NCBI GenBank assembly: GCA_964627045.1
Contig: CAZVIK010000113.1
Location: 1 to 12,778 of the forward strand
From: CAZVIK01 sp964627045
GTDB taxonomy: Bacteria; Acidobacteriota; Terriglobia; Bryobacterales; Bryobacteraceae
DNA length: 12,778 nucleotides
Direction of reading: 5' to 3'
Shown here: piece after piece, positions 1 through 5,984 of the stretch
Numbering within the stretch: position 1 is the first letter of the stretch
Layout of the letters: each line of letters begins with the position of its first letter
Program-made: the position numbers and the translations under genes
Notes under the pieces: generated by a model
Told to the model about the DNA's origin: nothing
Databases searched by the model: none
What the model saw: only the letters and a program-made list of their open reading frames with translations

Positions 1-299
1 CGCTTCTTCTCCGGCGATATGGGAGACAGGTACAGCCGTTCCGGCACCCGTATCTCCAAGGAACGCATGGCCTGCATCTGCCGCCGCCACGCTTCGGCGT
101 CACTCTCCGGCAACAGGTCGATCAAACGAGGAACGGCCAGAAATAGAAACGCATGAAAGGCAACCGAGAGAACGAAGCTCCGCCAGTACCGCCGCTTGGG
201 AAGAAGCGGTTCCCAGTAAAACTTCACCTCTAGCTCGGGGTCGAAGCCGGTTTCTTCGTAGAGTACCGGTTCGTCTTCCCAAGCTGGCATCGGCTGCAT
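1..299 (-). CDS. Partial one-pass membrane protein, TonB-like N-terminus (3' end outside window)
   Basis: Reading the minus strand from an ATG at 299 gives 99 codons with no stop before the window edge, so only the N-terminus is visible. The protein starts with about 40 mostly acidic/polar residues, followed by a single hydrophobic segment at about residues 41-62 (SFVLSVAFHAFLFLAVPRL). A charged, Arg/Glu-rich stretch comes next, containing IRVPERLYLSP at about 83-93. A cytoplasmic N-terminus, one membrane anchor and a periplasmic remainder is the architecture of TonB/energy-transducer-like proteins, and the SVAFHAFLF segment resembles their anchors. The diagnostic C-terminal domain is not visible, so this is only a suggestion. 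A G-run sits about 4 nt before the ATG at 299; a second in-frame ATG lies at 290. The gene follows the LuxR-type regulator in the same direction with 46 nt between them, so the two may be co-transcribed. Confidence 0.5.
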   Translation of the reverse strand, partial: MQPMPAWEDEPVLYEETGFDPELEVKFYWEPLLPKRRYWRSFVLSVAFHAFLFLAVPRLIDLLPESDAEAWRRQMQAMRSLEIRVPERLYLSPISPEKK

Positions 300-327
300 A
301 CGGCCCCCCGAACGGCGACTGTCCGCG

Positions 328-345
328 CCGGCGCCGCGGCGCCGG
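328..345. repeat. Perfect 18-bp GC palindrome abutting the regulator stop codon
   Basis: The sequence CCGGCGCCGCGGCGCCGG is its own reverse complement and ends one base before the regulator's stop codon (346-348 on the minus strand). As RNA it could fold with 7 base pairs and a 4-nt loop. No U-tract follows on the minus strand, so it is not a canonical intrinsic terminator. It could act as an intercistronic hairpin between the regulator and the downstream membrane protein gene, or reflect high GC content. Confidence 0.5.
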
Positions 346-1083
346 TCAGTCGATCAAGCCCCCCACGCCGCGGATCTTCACCTGGGGCTTTTCCATCACC
401 AGGGAGCGCAACCACTGGGACTGGCCGGCGTCCTTGCGCAGCGTAACCCCCTCGCGCGGCTGCGGCATTTCCACGAGCGCCTCCCCGGTGGGCATGTTCT
501 TCAGGCCGAACAATGCCAACTCGAAGCGGTCTTTGACGCCGAGCTTCTGGAATAGTCTCGAAAGATACACCTTGACGGTGCCTTCCGAGATGAACAATGT
601 CGCCGCAATTTCCTTGTTTTTCAAACCCTGGCTCAGCAGGCTCACCAACTGGCTTTCCCGGCGCGTCAGCGAGATGGTTCGCATGCTCGTGAAACTCGCC
701 TTCAGCGTCTCTTCGAACCACAACCCGCCGTCGGCTACCATCTGGAGGCACTTCAGCAGGACCTCCGGCGGATGCGTTCTCCGGAGGATGCCGCGAACCC
801 CGTGCTCAATCGACTGGTAGGCCAACTCCGTCGAGATCGACCGGACCCACAACACGATCCGCGTCCCCGCCAACTGCCGCTGGATCTCCAGCAGCACGCC
901 GAACGTCAGATCCGGCGCCAGGTCCAGCAGCAGCAGATCCGGCTGGTTGGCCCGCGCTTCTTCGACCAGGGACGAAGTCTTGTGGCAAACGGCCGCCAAC
1001 TCGAAGCCGGTCGAGGGCACCAGCACCTTTTCCATCCCGCAAGCCAGGATGGGCTCGTCCGTATATAAGAACAACCGGATCAT
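346..1083 (-). CDS. LuxR/NarL-family response regulator with a degenerate receiver domain
   Basis: This 245-residue protein is a probable DNA-binding transcription regulator. Residues 1-120 form a receiver-like domain with the expected phospho-acceptor position in LLLLDLAP (D54). Residues 138-195 form a LuxR-type helix-turn-helix: LTRRESQLVSLLSQGLKNKEIA, then ISEGTVKVYLSRLFQKLGV, matching the usual L(T/S)xRE...KEIA...S..TVK.H pattern. A C-terminal tail of about 45 residues has no recognisable domain. By eye, the receiver departs from consensus: the acidic pair near the N-terminus reads TD (T8, D9), and the conserved lysine before the proline is arginine (GILRRTHPPE, R101). Phosphorylation-dependent control is therefore doubtful. 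The start has a good Shine-Dalgarno (AAGGGAG) just upstream. No sensor kinase is in the window. It is transcribed divergently from the Tad operon, which makes that operon a likely target; this is inference. Confidence 0.93.
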   Translation of the reverse strand: MIRLFLYTDEPILACGMEKVLVPSTGFELAAVCHKTSSLVEEARANQPDLLLLDLAPDLTFGVLLEIQRQLAGTRIVLWVRSISTELAYQSIEHGVRGILRRTHPPEVLLKCLQMVADGGLWFEETLKASFTSMRTISLTRRESQLVSLLSQGLKNKEIAATLFISEGTVKVYLSRLFQKLGVKDRFELALFGLKNMPTGEALVEMPQPREGVTLRKDAGQSQWLRSLVMEKPQVKIRGVGGLID

Positions 1084-1213
1084 AACGCTCCCTTCTTCAG
1101 GCGGGCGCCTCTGCGGTGCGTGACGCGCTCACGGCGCTGATCCCATAGACACACGGCCCCTTCCGGCACACGGACTCCACCTTCTGGGCCACGATTCCAG
1201 ACCATGGGGCCTC

Positions 1214-1219
1214 AATATA
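1214..1219 (-). promoter_or_regulatory. Candidate extended -10 element for the LuxR-type regulator
   Basis: On the minus strand this reads TATATT preceded by TGG, resembling an extended -10 box, about 130 nt upstream of the regulator start at 1083. No good -35 hexamer is seen at 16-18 nt spacing, so the call is weak and rests on the AT-rich context and position. Confidence 0.25.
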
Positions 1220-1402
1220 CCACGGTTTTGAAACATAATTCCAGGGTTTTTTTGTCTGTTTTCGAAGAATTCCCTTAGAAAGGATAGGACTTCGGGCCAA
1301 GAAGTACTAGCGCCGCGCGGCATGTTAACCGCAGCCGCTATTTCACTCATTCTAAAGATGTACTGCAACGATAACCTTAGTAAACAGACCGATGCTACCC
1401 AA

Positions 1403-1436
1403 TTACGGTCTTGATGATCCCCCTCCCAAACCGTAA
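1403..1436. repeat. Inverted repeat TTACGG-N22-CCGTAA around the operon promoter
   Basis: TTACGG at 1403-1408 is matched by its exact reverse complement CCGTAA at 1431-1436. The left arm is just upstream of the candidate -35 and the right arm overlaps the candidate -10. Arm starts are 28 bp apart, close to an integral-plus-half number of helical turns. It could be a split operator for the divergent regulator, but six-base arms this far apart can arise by chance. Confidence 0.3.
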
Positions 1437-1439
1437 ATT
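1411..1439 (+). promoter_or_regulatory. Candidate sigma70-type promoter of the PilZ/Tad operon
   Basis: TTGATG (1411-1416) and TAAATT (1434-1439) are separated by exactly 17 bp. Each matches the TTGACA/TATAAT consensus at four of six positions. Transcription would begin around 1446, only about 4-5 nt before the ATG of the PilZ gene. This agrees with the absence of a Shine-Dalgarno sequence there and would imply a near-leaderless message. Confidence 0.4.
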
Positions 1440-1450
1440 GGCTCATCAGC

Positions 1451-1861
1451 ATGGAGAGGCGACGCGTCCCTAGGCTCGAAATCAATCTGTCCTGCCGGGT
1501 GAGTTCCCCGCGGCTGGCCGGTGCCCCCCTTTCCGGCGTCACCGAGAACATGAGCCGGGGCGACATTGTTGTATTGGTGGCCGGCGACGCCGGCGCGTGC
1601 GACCTGCTTTCGATGGGCGATCCCGTCATGGTCGAAATCGACTTGCCCGCCAACCATGCCTTTGGGCGCAAGTGCATGCAGTGCCAGTCCACGGTTGTGA
1701 GAGCCGGCCGGACCGAAGACGGCGCCGCGCGGCTGGCCATGCGCATTCACAAGATGAGGTTCCAGAGCCGGGGTGAAGGGCTCGCGCTTCGGGNNNNNNN
1801 NNNTTCGGGAGGATCAAGGAGAAACCACGCGGCAGTTGCTGATGTGAGAGACCGGCTATGA
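1451..1861 (+). CDS. PilZ-domain protein (possible c-di-GMP effector), 3' end crossed by an assembly gap
   Basis: The first 114 residues are certain. They begin MERRRVPRLEINLSCRV, giving the PilZ RxxxR element (R4/R8) at the head of the first strand. ENMSRGD follows at 32-38 in place of the second element [D/N]xSxxG, with Asp where the last glycine is expected. PilZ domains bind cyclic di-GMP and pass the signal to partners; the altered second motif makes binding uncertain. No better start exists: a stop lies at 1415-1417 in frame and no start codon intervenes. There is no Shine-Dalgarno, consistent with a near-leaderless message. Ten Ns at 1794-1803 interrupt codon 115. Read literally, the frame continues to 1861 and overlaps the next gene by ATGA. 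If the flanking TTCGGG copies are one true copy, the protein ends at 1847 with tail REDQGETTRQLLM. Its place at the head of the operon suggests control of Tad function. Confidence 0.82.
   Translation: MERRRVPRLEINLSCRVSSPRLAGAPLSGVTENMSRGDIVVLVAGDAGACDLLSMGDPVMVEIDLPANHAFGRKCMQCQSTVVRAGRTEDGAARLAMRIHKMRFQSRGEGLALRXXXXSGGSRRNHAAVADVRDRL
1794..1803. other. Assembly gap (ten Ns)
   Basis: A run of exactly ten ambiguous bases lies inside the 3' part of the PilZ gene. The six bases before the Ns (TTCGGG, 1788-1793) are identical to the six after them (1804-1809), which is what two contigs with a short unmerged overlap would look like. The true gap length may therefore be zero or negative. Confidence 0.97.
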
Positions 1862-3537
1862 CCGCATCCAAGACCAATCCGCTGGTACGGGCGCTGCCGT
1901 CGCTGACCGACGTCGCGTTTCTCATGCCCATCGCCCTCCTGTTCCTGCGGATGGAGGGGGCCAAGCGCCTGCTCAGCGACGGGGATACCGGGTGGCACCT
2001 CCGCGCGGGGGAGTGGATTCTGGACAACCGGCAGGTTCCTCGGATTGACCTGTTCTCCTTCACCAAGTCCGGCGAGTCATGGTTCGCTTGGGAATGGCTT
2101 TGGGACGCCACCTTCGCCTGGCTCCACCGCACCGGCGGGATGGCGCTGGTGGTCCTGGCCAGCATGCTGGTGCTCTCGCTGACCTTTGTTCTGCTGTTCC
2201 GGATGGTCCGCCGTCAGTGCGGAAACGTTTTAATCGCCTTCGCTGTTACCTTCGCCGCCACCGCGGGCACTTCGTTTCACTGGCTGGCGCGGCCCCACCT
2301 GTTCACCCTTCTGTTTGTCGTGATCTTCGCCCGGGTATTGGAGGCGGCGCGGCTGGGCAGGACTCGCCTGCTGTTCTGGCTGCCCCCCATCATGCTGCTG
2401 TGGACCAACCTCCACGGCGGCTTCTTTGTGGGGATCATCCTGATTGGCTGCTACGCGGCCGGCGAGCTGTTGCATTGGCTGCTCGAAAAGGACCCCGCCG
2501 TGGCGCGAGCCGCCCTCGCCAGGAGCAAGCCGTTCGCCCTGGCGGCTCTGGCGTCGGCCGCGCTCACGTTCCTGAATCCTTACACCTACCAACTGCACGC
2601 GCACATGTACCGGTTTCTGAGCGGATCGTTTCACCTGCGCCTGATCAACGAATACCAGTCCACCAGCTTCCAAACCAACCTGGCGGCCTGGTACGAACCG
2701 CTCGTGCTGTTGGGCATCCCCGCGGCGGCCTGGTGTTTCTACCGGCGCCGCTTCGCGCAAGGAATCCTGCTGGCCGGATGGGTGCATCTCGGTATCTTCT
2801 CGGTCCGCAACCTGCCCATCTACCTGTTGCTGGCCGCGCCGGTCGTCGCCGCGATGTTGCACGAACTGCTGCTATTGGCCGGACGTGCGCCGCTGGCGGC
2901 ATGGGTGGGAAAGAGCGTCCGCGCCTTCGAGAACTTCGCCCGCGATTTCGGAGCCAACGACGCCCTCCCGCGCTGGCACCTGGCCAGCGTGTTCGGCATG
3001 TTGGCGGTGGCGGCGGTGTTTTACGCGCCGGCACCTCCCCGCAGCTTCCGGGCCCAGTACGATCCCAAGGAGTTTCCCGAAGCGGCGGTCTCCGCCCTGC
3101 GCAGCCAGCATCTGCCGGGCGGCATCTTCACCGACGACGAGTGGGGCGACTATCTGATTTACCGTCTCTATCCCAATACCAAGGTCTTCGTGGACGGCCG
3201 CTTCGACCTGTACGGCGAGGCGTTCACCAAGAAGTACCTGGACCTGCTCAACGCCAAGTTCGGCTGGCAGGAGACGCTGGACAAGTACGACGTGGAGACG
3301 GTCCTGCTGCGAGTGGATACCCCTTTGACCGGCGCCCTCAAGGAATCCCGGCGGTGGCGCCCGGTTTACGACGACGGCCTTGCCATTGTGTTCCGCAGCC
3401 GCTCGGCCCCGGCCGGTCACGCCACGCCGGCCGAGGCCCCCTCGATGGCCGGGCTGACCGGGGCGCCTCCGAAGGTCCCCGCCGGGGATCGAGAATCTCA
3501 AGTCGCATGGACGACATGGAGAAGTAACGATGAGTAA
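1858..3537 (+). CDS. Polytopic membrane protein, GT-C glycosyltransferase-like, function unknown
   Basis: This 559-residue protein has about ten hydrophobic segments between residues 17 and 390: roughly 17-31, 95-116, 122-137, 146-162, 171-202, 225-240, 280-294, 302-345 and 375-390. The first is followed by SDGDTGWHLRAGEWIL (40-55), with two aspartates (D41, D43) where GT-C enzymes carry a catalytic DxD-type motif in the first periplasmic loop. A soluble C-terminal part (about 395-515) includes GGIFTDDEWGDYLIYRLYP and KVFVDGRFDLYG. GT-C enzymes move sugars from polyprenyl-phosphate donors onto proteins or glycans at the outer face of the inner membrane. Assignment to that fold is inference from topology and motif, and the family may be one of unknown function. 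A GAGAG stretch precedes the ATG at 1858. The 3' end overlaps cpaB by 8 nt (ATGAGTAA), implying translational coupling. It is not a standard Tad component. Confidence 0.75.
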   Translation: MTASKTNPLVRALPSLTDVAFLMPIALLFLRMEGAKRLLSDGDTGWHLRAGEWILDNRQVPRIDLFSFTKSGESWFAWEWLWDATFAWLHRTGGMALVVLASMLVLSLTFVLLFRMVRRQCGNVLIAFAVTFAATAGTSFHWLARPHLFTLLFVVIFARVLEAARLGRTRLLFWLPPIMLLWTNLHGGFFVGIILIGCYAAGELLHWLLEKDPAVARAALARSKPFALAALASAALTFLNPYTYQLHAHMYRFLSGSFHLRLINEYQSTSFQTNLAAWYEPLVLLGIPAAAWCFYRRRFAQGILLAGWVHLGIFSVRNLPIYLLLAAPVVAAMLHELLLLAGRAPLAAWVGKSVRAFENFARDFGANDALPRWHLASVFGMLAVAAVFYAPAPPRSFRAQYDPKEFPEAAVSALRSQHLPGGIFTDDEWGDYLIYRLYPNTKVFVDGRFDLYGEAFTKKYLDLLNAKFGWQETLDKYDVETVLLRVDTPLTGALKESRRWRPVYDDGLAIVFRSRSAPAGHATPAEAPSMAGLTGAPPKVPAGDRESQVAWTTWRSNDE

Positions 3538-4432
3538 ACGATTTCTTTCCGTCCTGGTGTTCGCGCTGGTGGTTTCCTTGGGTGCGAGTTTTCTGATCTA
3601 CCGTCTGATCGCCTCCAAGATCAACACCAGCGCCAAGCCGGTGACCACCGAGGTCATGGTGGCCGCCCGCAACCTGCCGGTGGGCACTCTGATCGGCGAA
3701 GGCGACCTCAAGACCGGCGCCTGGAGCGGCGCCTTGCCTGTCAATGCGGTGCAGAAGAAAGAGGACGCGCTTGGCCGTGGGGTCATCGCGAGCATTTACG
3801 AAGGCGAACCGGTGCTGGACATCAGGCTCGCGGCCAAAGGCGCCGGTGCTGGCATGTCGGCGACCATCCCTCCGGGGATGCGCGCCGCGGCCATCCGCGT
3901 CAACGAGGTCGTCGGCGTCGCCGGTTTCGTGGTCCCCGGACAGCGCGTGGACATTCTCGTGCTCGGCACGCCTCCGACCGGCGGGGACAAGACTGGCACC
4001 ATCACCAAGACGATTCTCCAGAACATCGAGGTGCTGAGCGCCGGCCAGAACATCCAGAAGGACACCGAAGGAAAGCCCGTCACCGTCCAGGTGGTCAACG
4101 TGCTGGTGACGCCGGAACAGGCCGAGGTGCTCAGCTTGATCAGCAACGACATGCGGATCCAGTTGGTCCTCCGTAACCCGCTGGACACCAAGGAAGTCCA
4201 GACGCCGGGCACCGCGGCGGCCAACATCTTCTCCGGCACGCCGTTCAAGGCCGCGGCCGCGCCCAAGCCGGCGCAGTCCGCGCCCAAGCCCAAGCCCGTC
4301 GTGGTGGCCCAGGTCCAGCCTGAGCGGGCGCCCCAATCCGTGGTGGTCGAGGTCATTCAGGGGACCAAAAAGAGCGACGTCAAGTTCCAGGATGCTAAGG
4401 AACCGTCTGCGAGCGCGGAGGAACGAAAGTGA
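3530..4432 (+). CDS. cpaB: Flp pilus assembly protein CpaB (RcpC), SAF-domain periplasmic partner of the secretin
   Basis: A 300-residue inner-membrane-anchored periplasmic protein. The N-terminal anchor spans about residues 5-28. An SAF-type domain follows: TTEVMVAARNLPVGTLIGEGDL (39-60), then RGVIASIYEGEPVLDIRLA. The conserved CpaB core comes next, with IPPGMRAAAIRVNEVVGVAGFVVPGQRVDILV (113-144) and VLVTPEQAEVLSL (191-203). CpaB/RcpC is required for Tad pilus biogenesis and is thought to act with the CpaC secretin in the periplasm, perhaps via peptidoglycan. The tail after residue 238 is rich in Ala, Pro and Lys, then ends with VVVEVIQGTKKSDVKF (271-286), which looks like a short interaction motif on a flexible linker. 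The start has GGAGAAG 6 nt upstream and overlaps the GT-C-like gene by 8 nt. The stop overlaps the cpaC start (GTGA). Confidence 0.93.
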   Translation: MSKRFLSVLVFALVVSLGASFLIYRLIASKINTSAKPVTTEVMVAARNLPVGTLIGEGDLKTGAWSGALPVNAVQKKEDALGRGVIASIYEGEPVLDIRLAAKGAGAGMSATIPPGMRAAAIRVNEVVGVAGFVVPGQRVDILVLGTPPTGGDKTGTITKTILQNIEVLSAGQNIQKDTEGKPVTVQVVNVLVTPEQAEVLSLISNDMRIQLVLRNPLDTKEVQTPGTAAANIFSGTPFKAAAAPKPAQSAPKPKPVVVAQVQPERAPQSVVVEVIQGTKKSDVKFQDAKEPSASAEERK

Positions 4433-5958
4433 CTTCCCATATCCTTCACAAAGCCGGAATCATCGCCCTTTCGGCGGGGCTGCTGTGGGTGCCGGCCACG
4501 GCACAGGACAGCGGCGCGGCGCGAGATCTGTTTGTGACCGTAGGCAAGTCTCTCGTAGTGGACAGCCCGGTCGTGATTCAGCGCGTGGCCATCGCCAATC
4601 CCGAACTGGCCGAGGCCCTCGCCGTCAGCCCGCGCGAAGTCCTGGTCAATGGACGCACCGCCGGAGAAACCAGCCTCATCATCTGGCAGCAGGGCGGCAA
4701 CCGCCTGATCTTCGATCTCAATGTCCGCTCCAGCGCCTCGACGCTGGATGCCGTCAAGCGCGAACTCGCGCAGGAGTTGCCCGGCCAGGAGGTCGCCGTC
4801 ACCTTCGAGAACAACACGGTTTTCGTCCGCGGCACCGTGAAGGACCTGGTTTCGGCCGAGCGCGCCATGAGCATCGCCGCCACCCTCGGCAAGACCGTCA
4901 ATCTTTTGAACGTCGCGGTCCCGCCCACCGACGCCCAGATCCTGCTGAAGGTCCGCTTCGCCAACGTCGACCGCGCCGCCTCCAGCGAACTGGGCGCCAA
5001 CCTGCTCTCCACGGGCGCGGGTGGAACCCATGGCCGGGTCACTACCGGCCAGTTCAGCGCTCCCAGTGCCACCACCCTGCAAGGCGGCGCCCAGGGCATC
5101 ACCCTGACCGACGCGCTCAACGTCTTCCTGTTCCGGCCTGACCTGAACCTGGCCGCCACCATTCAGGCGCTCGAAAACAAGCGTCTCATTGAAACGCTGG
5201 CCGAGCCGACCGTGCCGGCCATCGACGGCAAGCAAGCCAGCTTCGTGGCGGGCGGCGAGTTCCCCTTCCCGATGGTCCAGGGCGGAGCGGGCGTAGGCGC
5301 CGTCACCATCCAATTCCGCGAGTACGGGGTGCGGCTGTCGTTTCTCCCGAGGATCACGCCGCGCGGGACCATCCGCCTGCGGGTGTCGCCGGAGGTCAGC
5401 TCCATGGACTACGCCAACGCTGTGACCTTCCAGGGCTACACCATCCCCGCGCTCAGCACGCGCAAAGTGGATACCGAGATCGAACTGGAGGGCGGCCAGA
5501 GCTTCGTCATCGCCGGATTGCTGGACAACCGCGTCACCGAATCGCTAAGCCGGATCCCCGGGCTCGCTAACATCCCATTGCTCGGCAAGTTGTTCCAGTC
5601 CCGCAGCCGTATTAAAAGCAATACGGAATTGCTGGTGATGGTGACGCCCGAACTGGTGCGCCCGGTTCCGGCCGGCCAGCGCACTCCGCAACTTCCCCTG
5701 CCGGTGCCGCTTTACGAAGGCTCGGCCAGCGCTCCCCCCCGGCATCCCGGCTTGGAGACCACCGGTCCGGTCCCCGTGAATCCGCCCAACAACACCATGC
5801 CCATTGAAGAGCTCATCCGCAGCCTGAGACCGGCGGCGGAGAACTCCACGGCGGCTCCCTCGTTCGGCACCGAGCCGGCGACGGCGGCCCCGGCCGCCCC
5901 CGCGGCTGCACCACCGGCCGCCGCCCCGGCCAGGTCCAACGCCCCGGCGGCAGGCTAG
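4429..5958 (+). CDS. cpaC: Flp pilus outer-membrane secretin CpaC (RcpA)
   Basis: A 509-residue secretin that forms the outer-membrane channel for the pilus. Residues 1-26 are a Sec signal peptide (hydrophobic IIALSAGLLWVPATA, cleavage likely after ATA). Residues about 32-100 are the N-terminal pilus-secretin domain (DLFVTVGKSLVVDSPVVIQRVAIANPELAEA). Residues about 103-165 form a BON-like segment (FENNTVFVRGTVKDLVSAERA). The secretin domain spans about 168-412, with VPAIDGKQASFVAGGEFPFP (262-281), GVRLSFLPRITPRGTIRLRVSPEVS and the family signature IPGLANIPLLGKLFQSR (376-392). After residue 415 comes a tail of about 95 residues, mostly Pro/Ala, ending in runs of A and P; it may be a flexible linker. 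The start is GTG, preceded by GGAGGAA, and overlaps the cpaB stop by 4 nt, so translation is probably coupled. Confidence 0.95.
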   Translation: MTSHILHKAGIIALSAGLLWVPATAQDSGAARDLFVTVGKSLVVDSPVVIQRVAIANPELAEALAVSPREVLVNGRTAGETSLIIWQQGGNRLIFDLNVRSSASTLDAVKRELAQELPGQEVAVTFENNTVFVRGTVKDLVSAERAMSIAATLGKTVNLLNVAVPPTDAQILLKVRFANVDRAASSELGANLLSTGAGGTHGRVTTGQFSAPSATTLQGGAQGITLTDALNVFLFRPDLNLAATIQALENKRLIETLAEPTVPAIDGKQASFVAGGEFPFPMVQGGAGVGAVTIQFREYGVRLSFLPRITPRGTIRLRVSPEVSSMDYANAVTFQGYTIPALSTRKVDTEIELEGGQSFVIAGLLDNRVTESLSRIPGLANIPLLGKLFQSRSRIKSNTELLVMVTPELVRPVPAGQRTPQLPLPVPLYEGSASAPPRHPGLETTGPVPVNPPNNTMPIEELIRSLRPAAENSTAAPSFGTEPATAAPAAPAAAPPAAAPARSNAPAAG

Positions 5959-5971
5959 CGCCGGAATCTTC

Positions 5972-5978
5972 AAGGAGG
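5972..5978 (+). promoter_or_regulatory. Strong Shine-Dalgarno that selects the TTG start of cpaE
   Basis: AAGGAGG lies 6 nt upstream of the TTG at 5985 but only 2 nt from an out-of-frame ATG at 5981. Spacing and downstream protein homology both favour the TTG. The ATG frame gives an Arg/Pro-rich 346-residue shadow. Confidence 0.85.
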
Positions 5979-5984
5979 AAATGC

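Larger units (their letters stand above)
1084..1450. promoter_or_regulatory. Divergent intergenic region between the LuxR-type regulator and the PilZ/Tad operon
   Basis: This 367-bp stretch has no convincing gene. It is noticeably richer in A/T (roughly 1211-1440) than the coding DNA on either side, as expected for a shared promoter region. It contains a candidate plus-strand promoter (1411-1439), a weak minus-strand -10 candidate (1214-1219), and an inverted repeat around the plus-strand promoter (1403-1436). One marginal minus-strand reading frame crosses it with no ribosome-binding site or recognisable domain. Confidence 0.7.

Noticed and set aside
1097..1300. 67-codon minus-strand frame in the divergent intergenic region
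   Set aside because: Starts with TTG, has no ribosome-binding site, no domain, and covers the AT-rich promoter region.
2079..3527. 482-codon plus-strand frame inside the GT-C-like gene
   Set aside because: It is Arg/Pro/Gly-rich and lacks hydrophobic segments, while the overlapping frame shows a coherent multi-pass membrane protein with Shine-Dalgarno and operon coupling.
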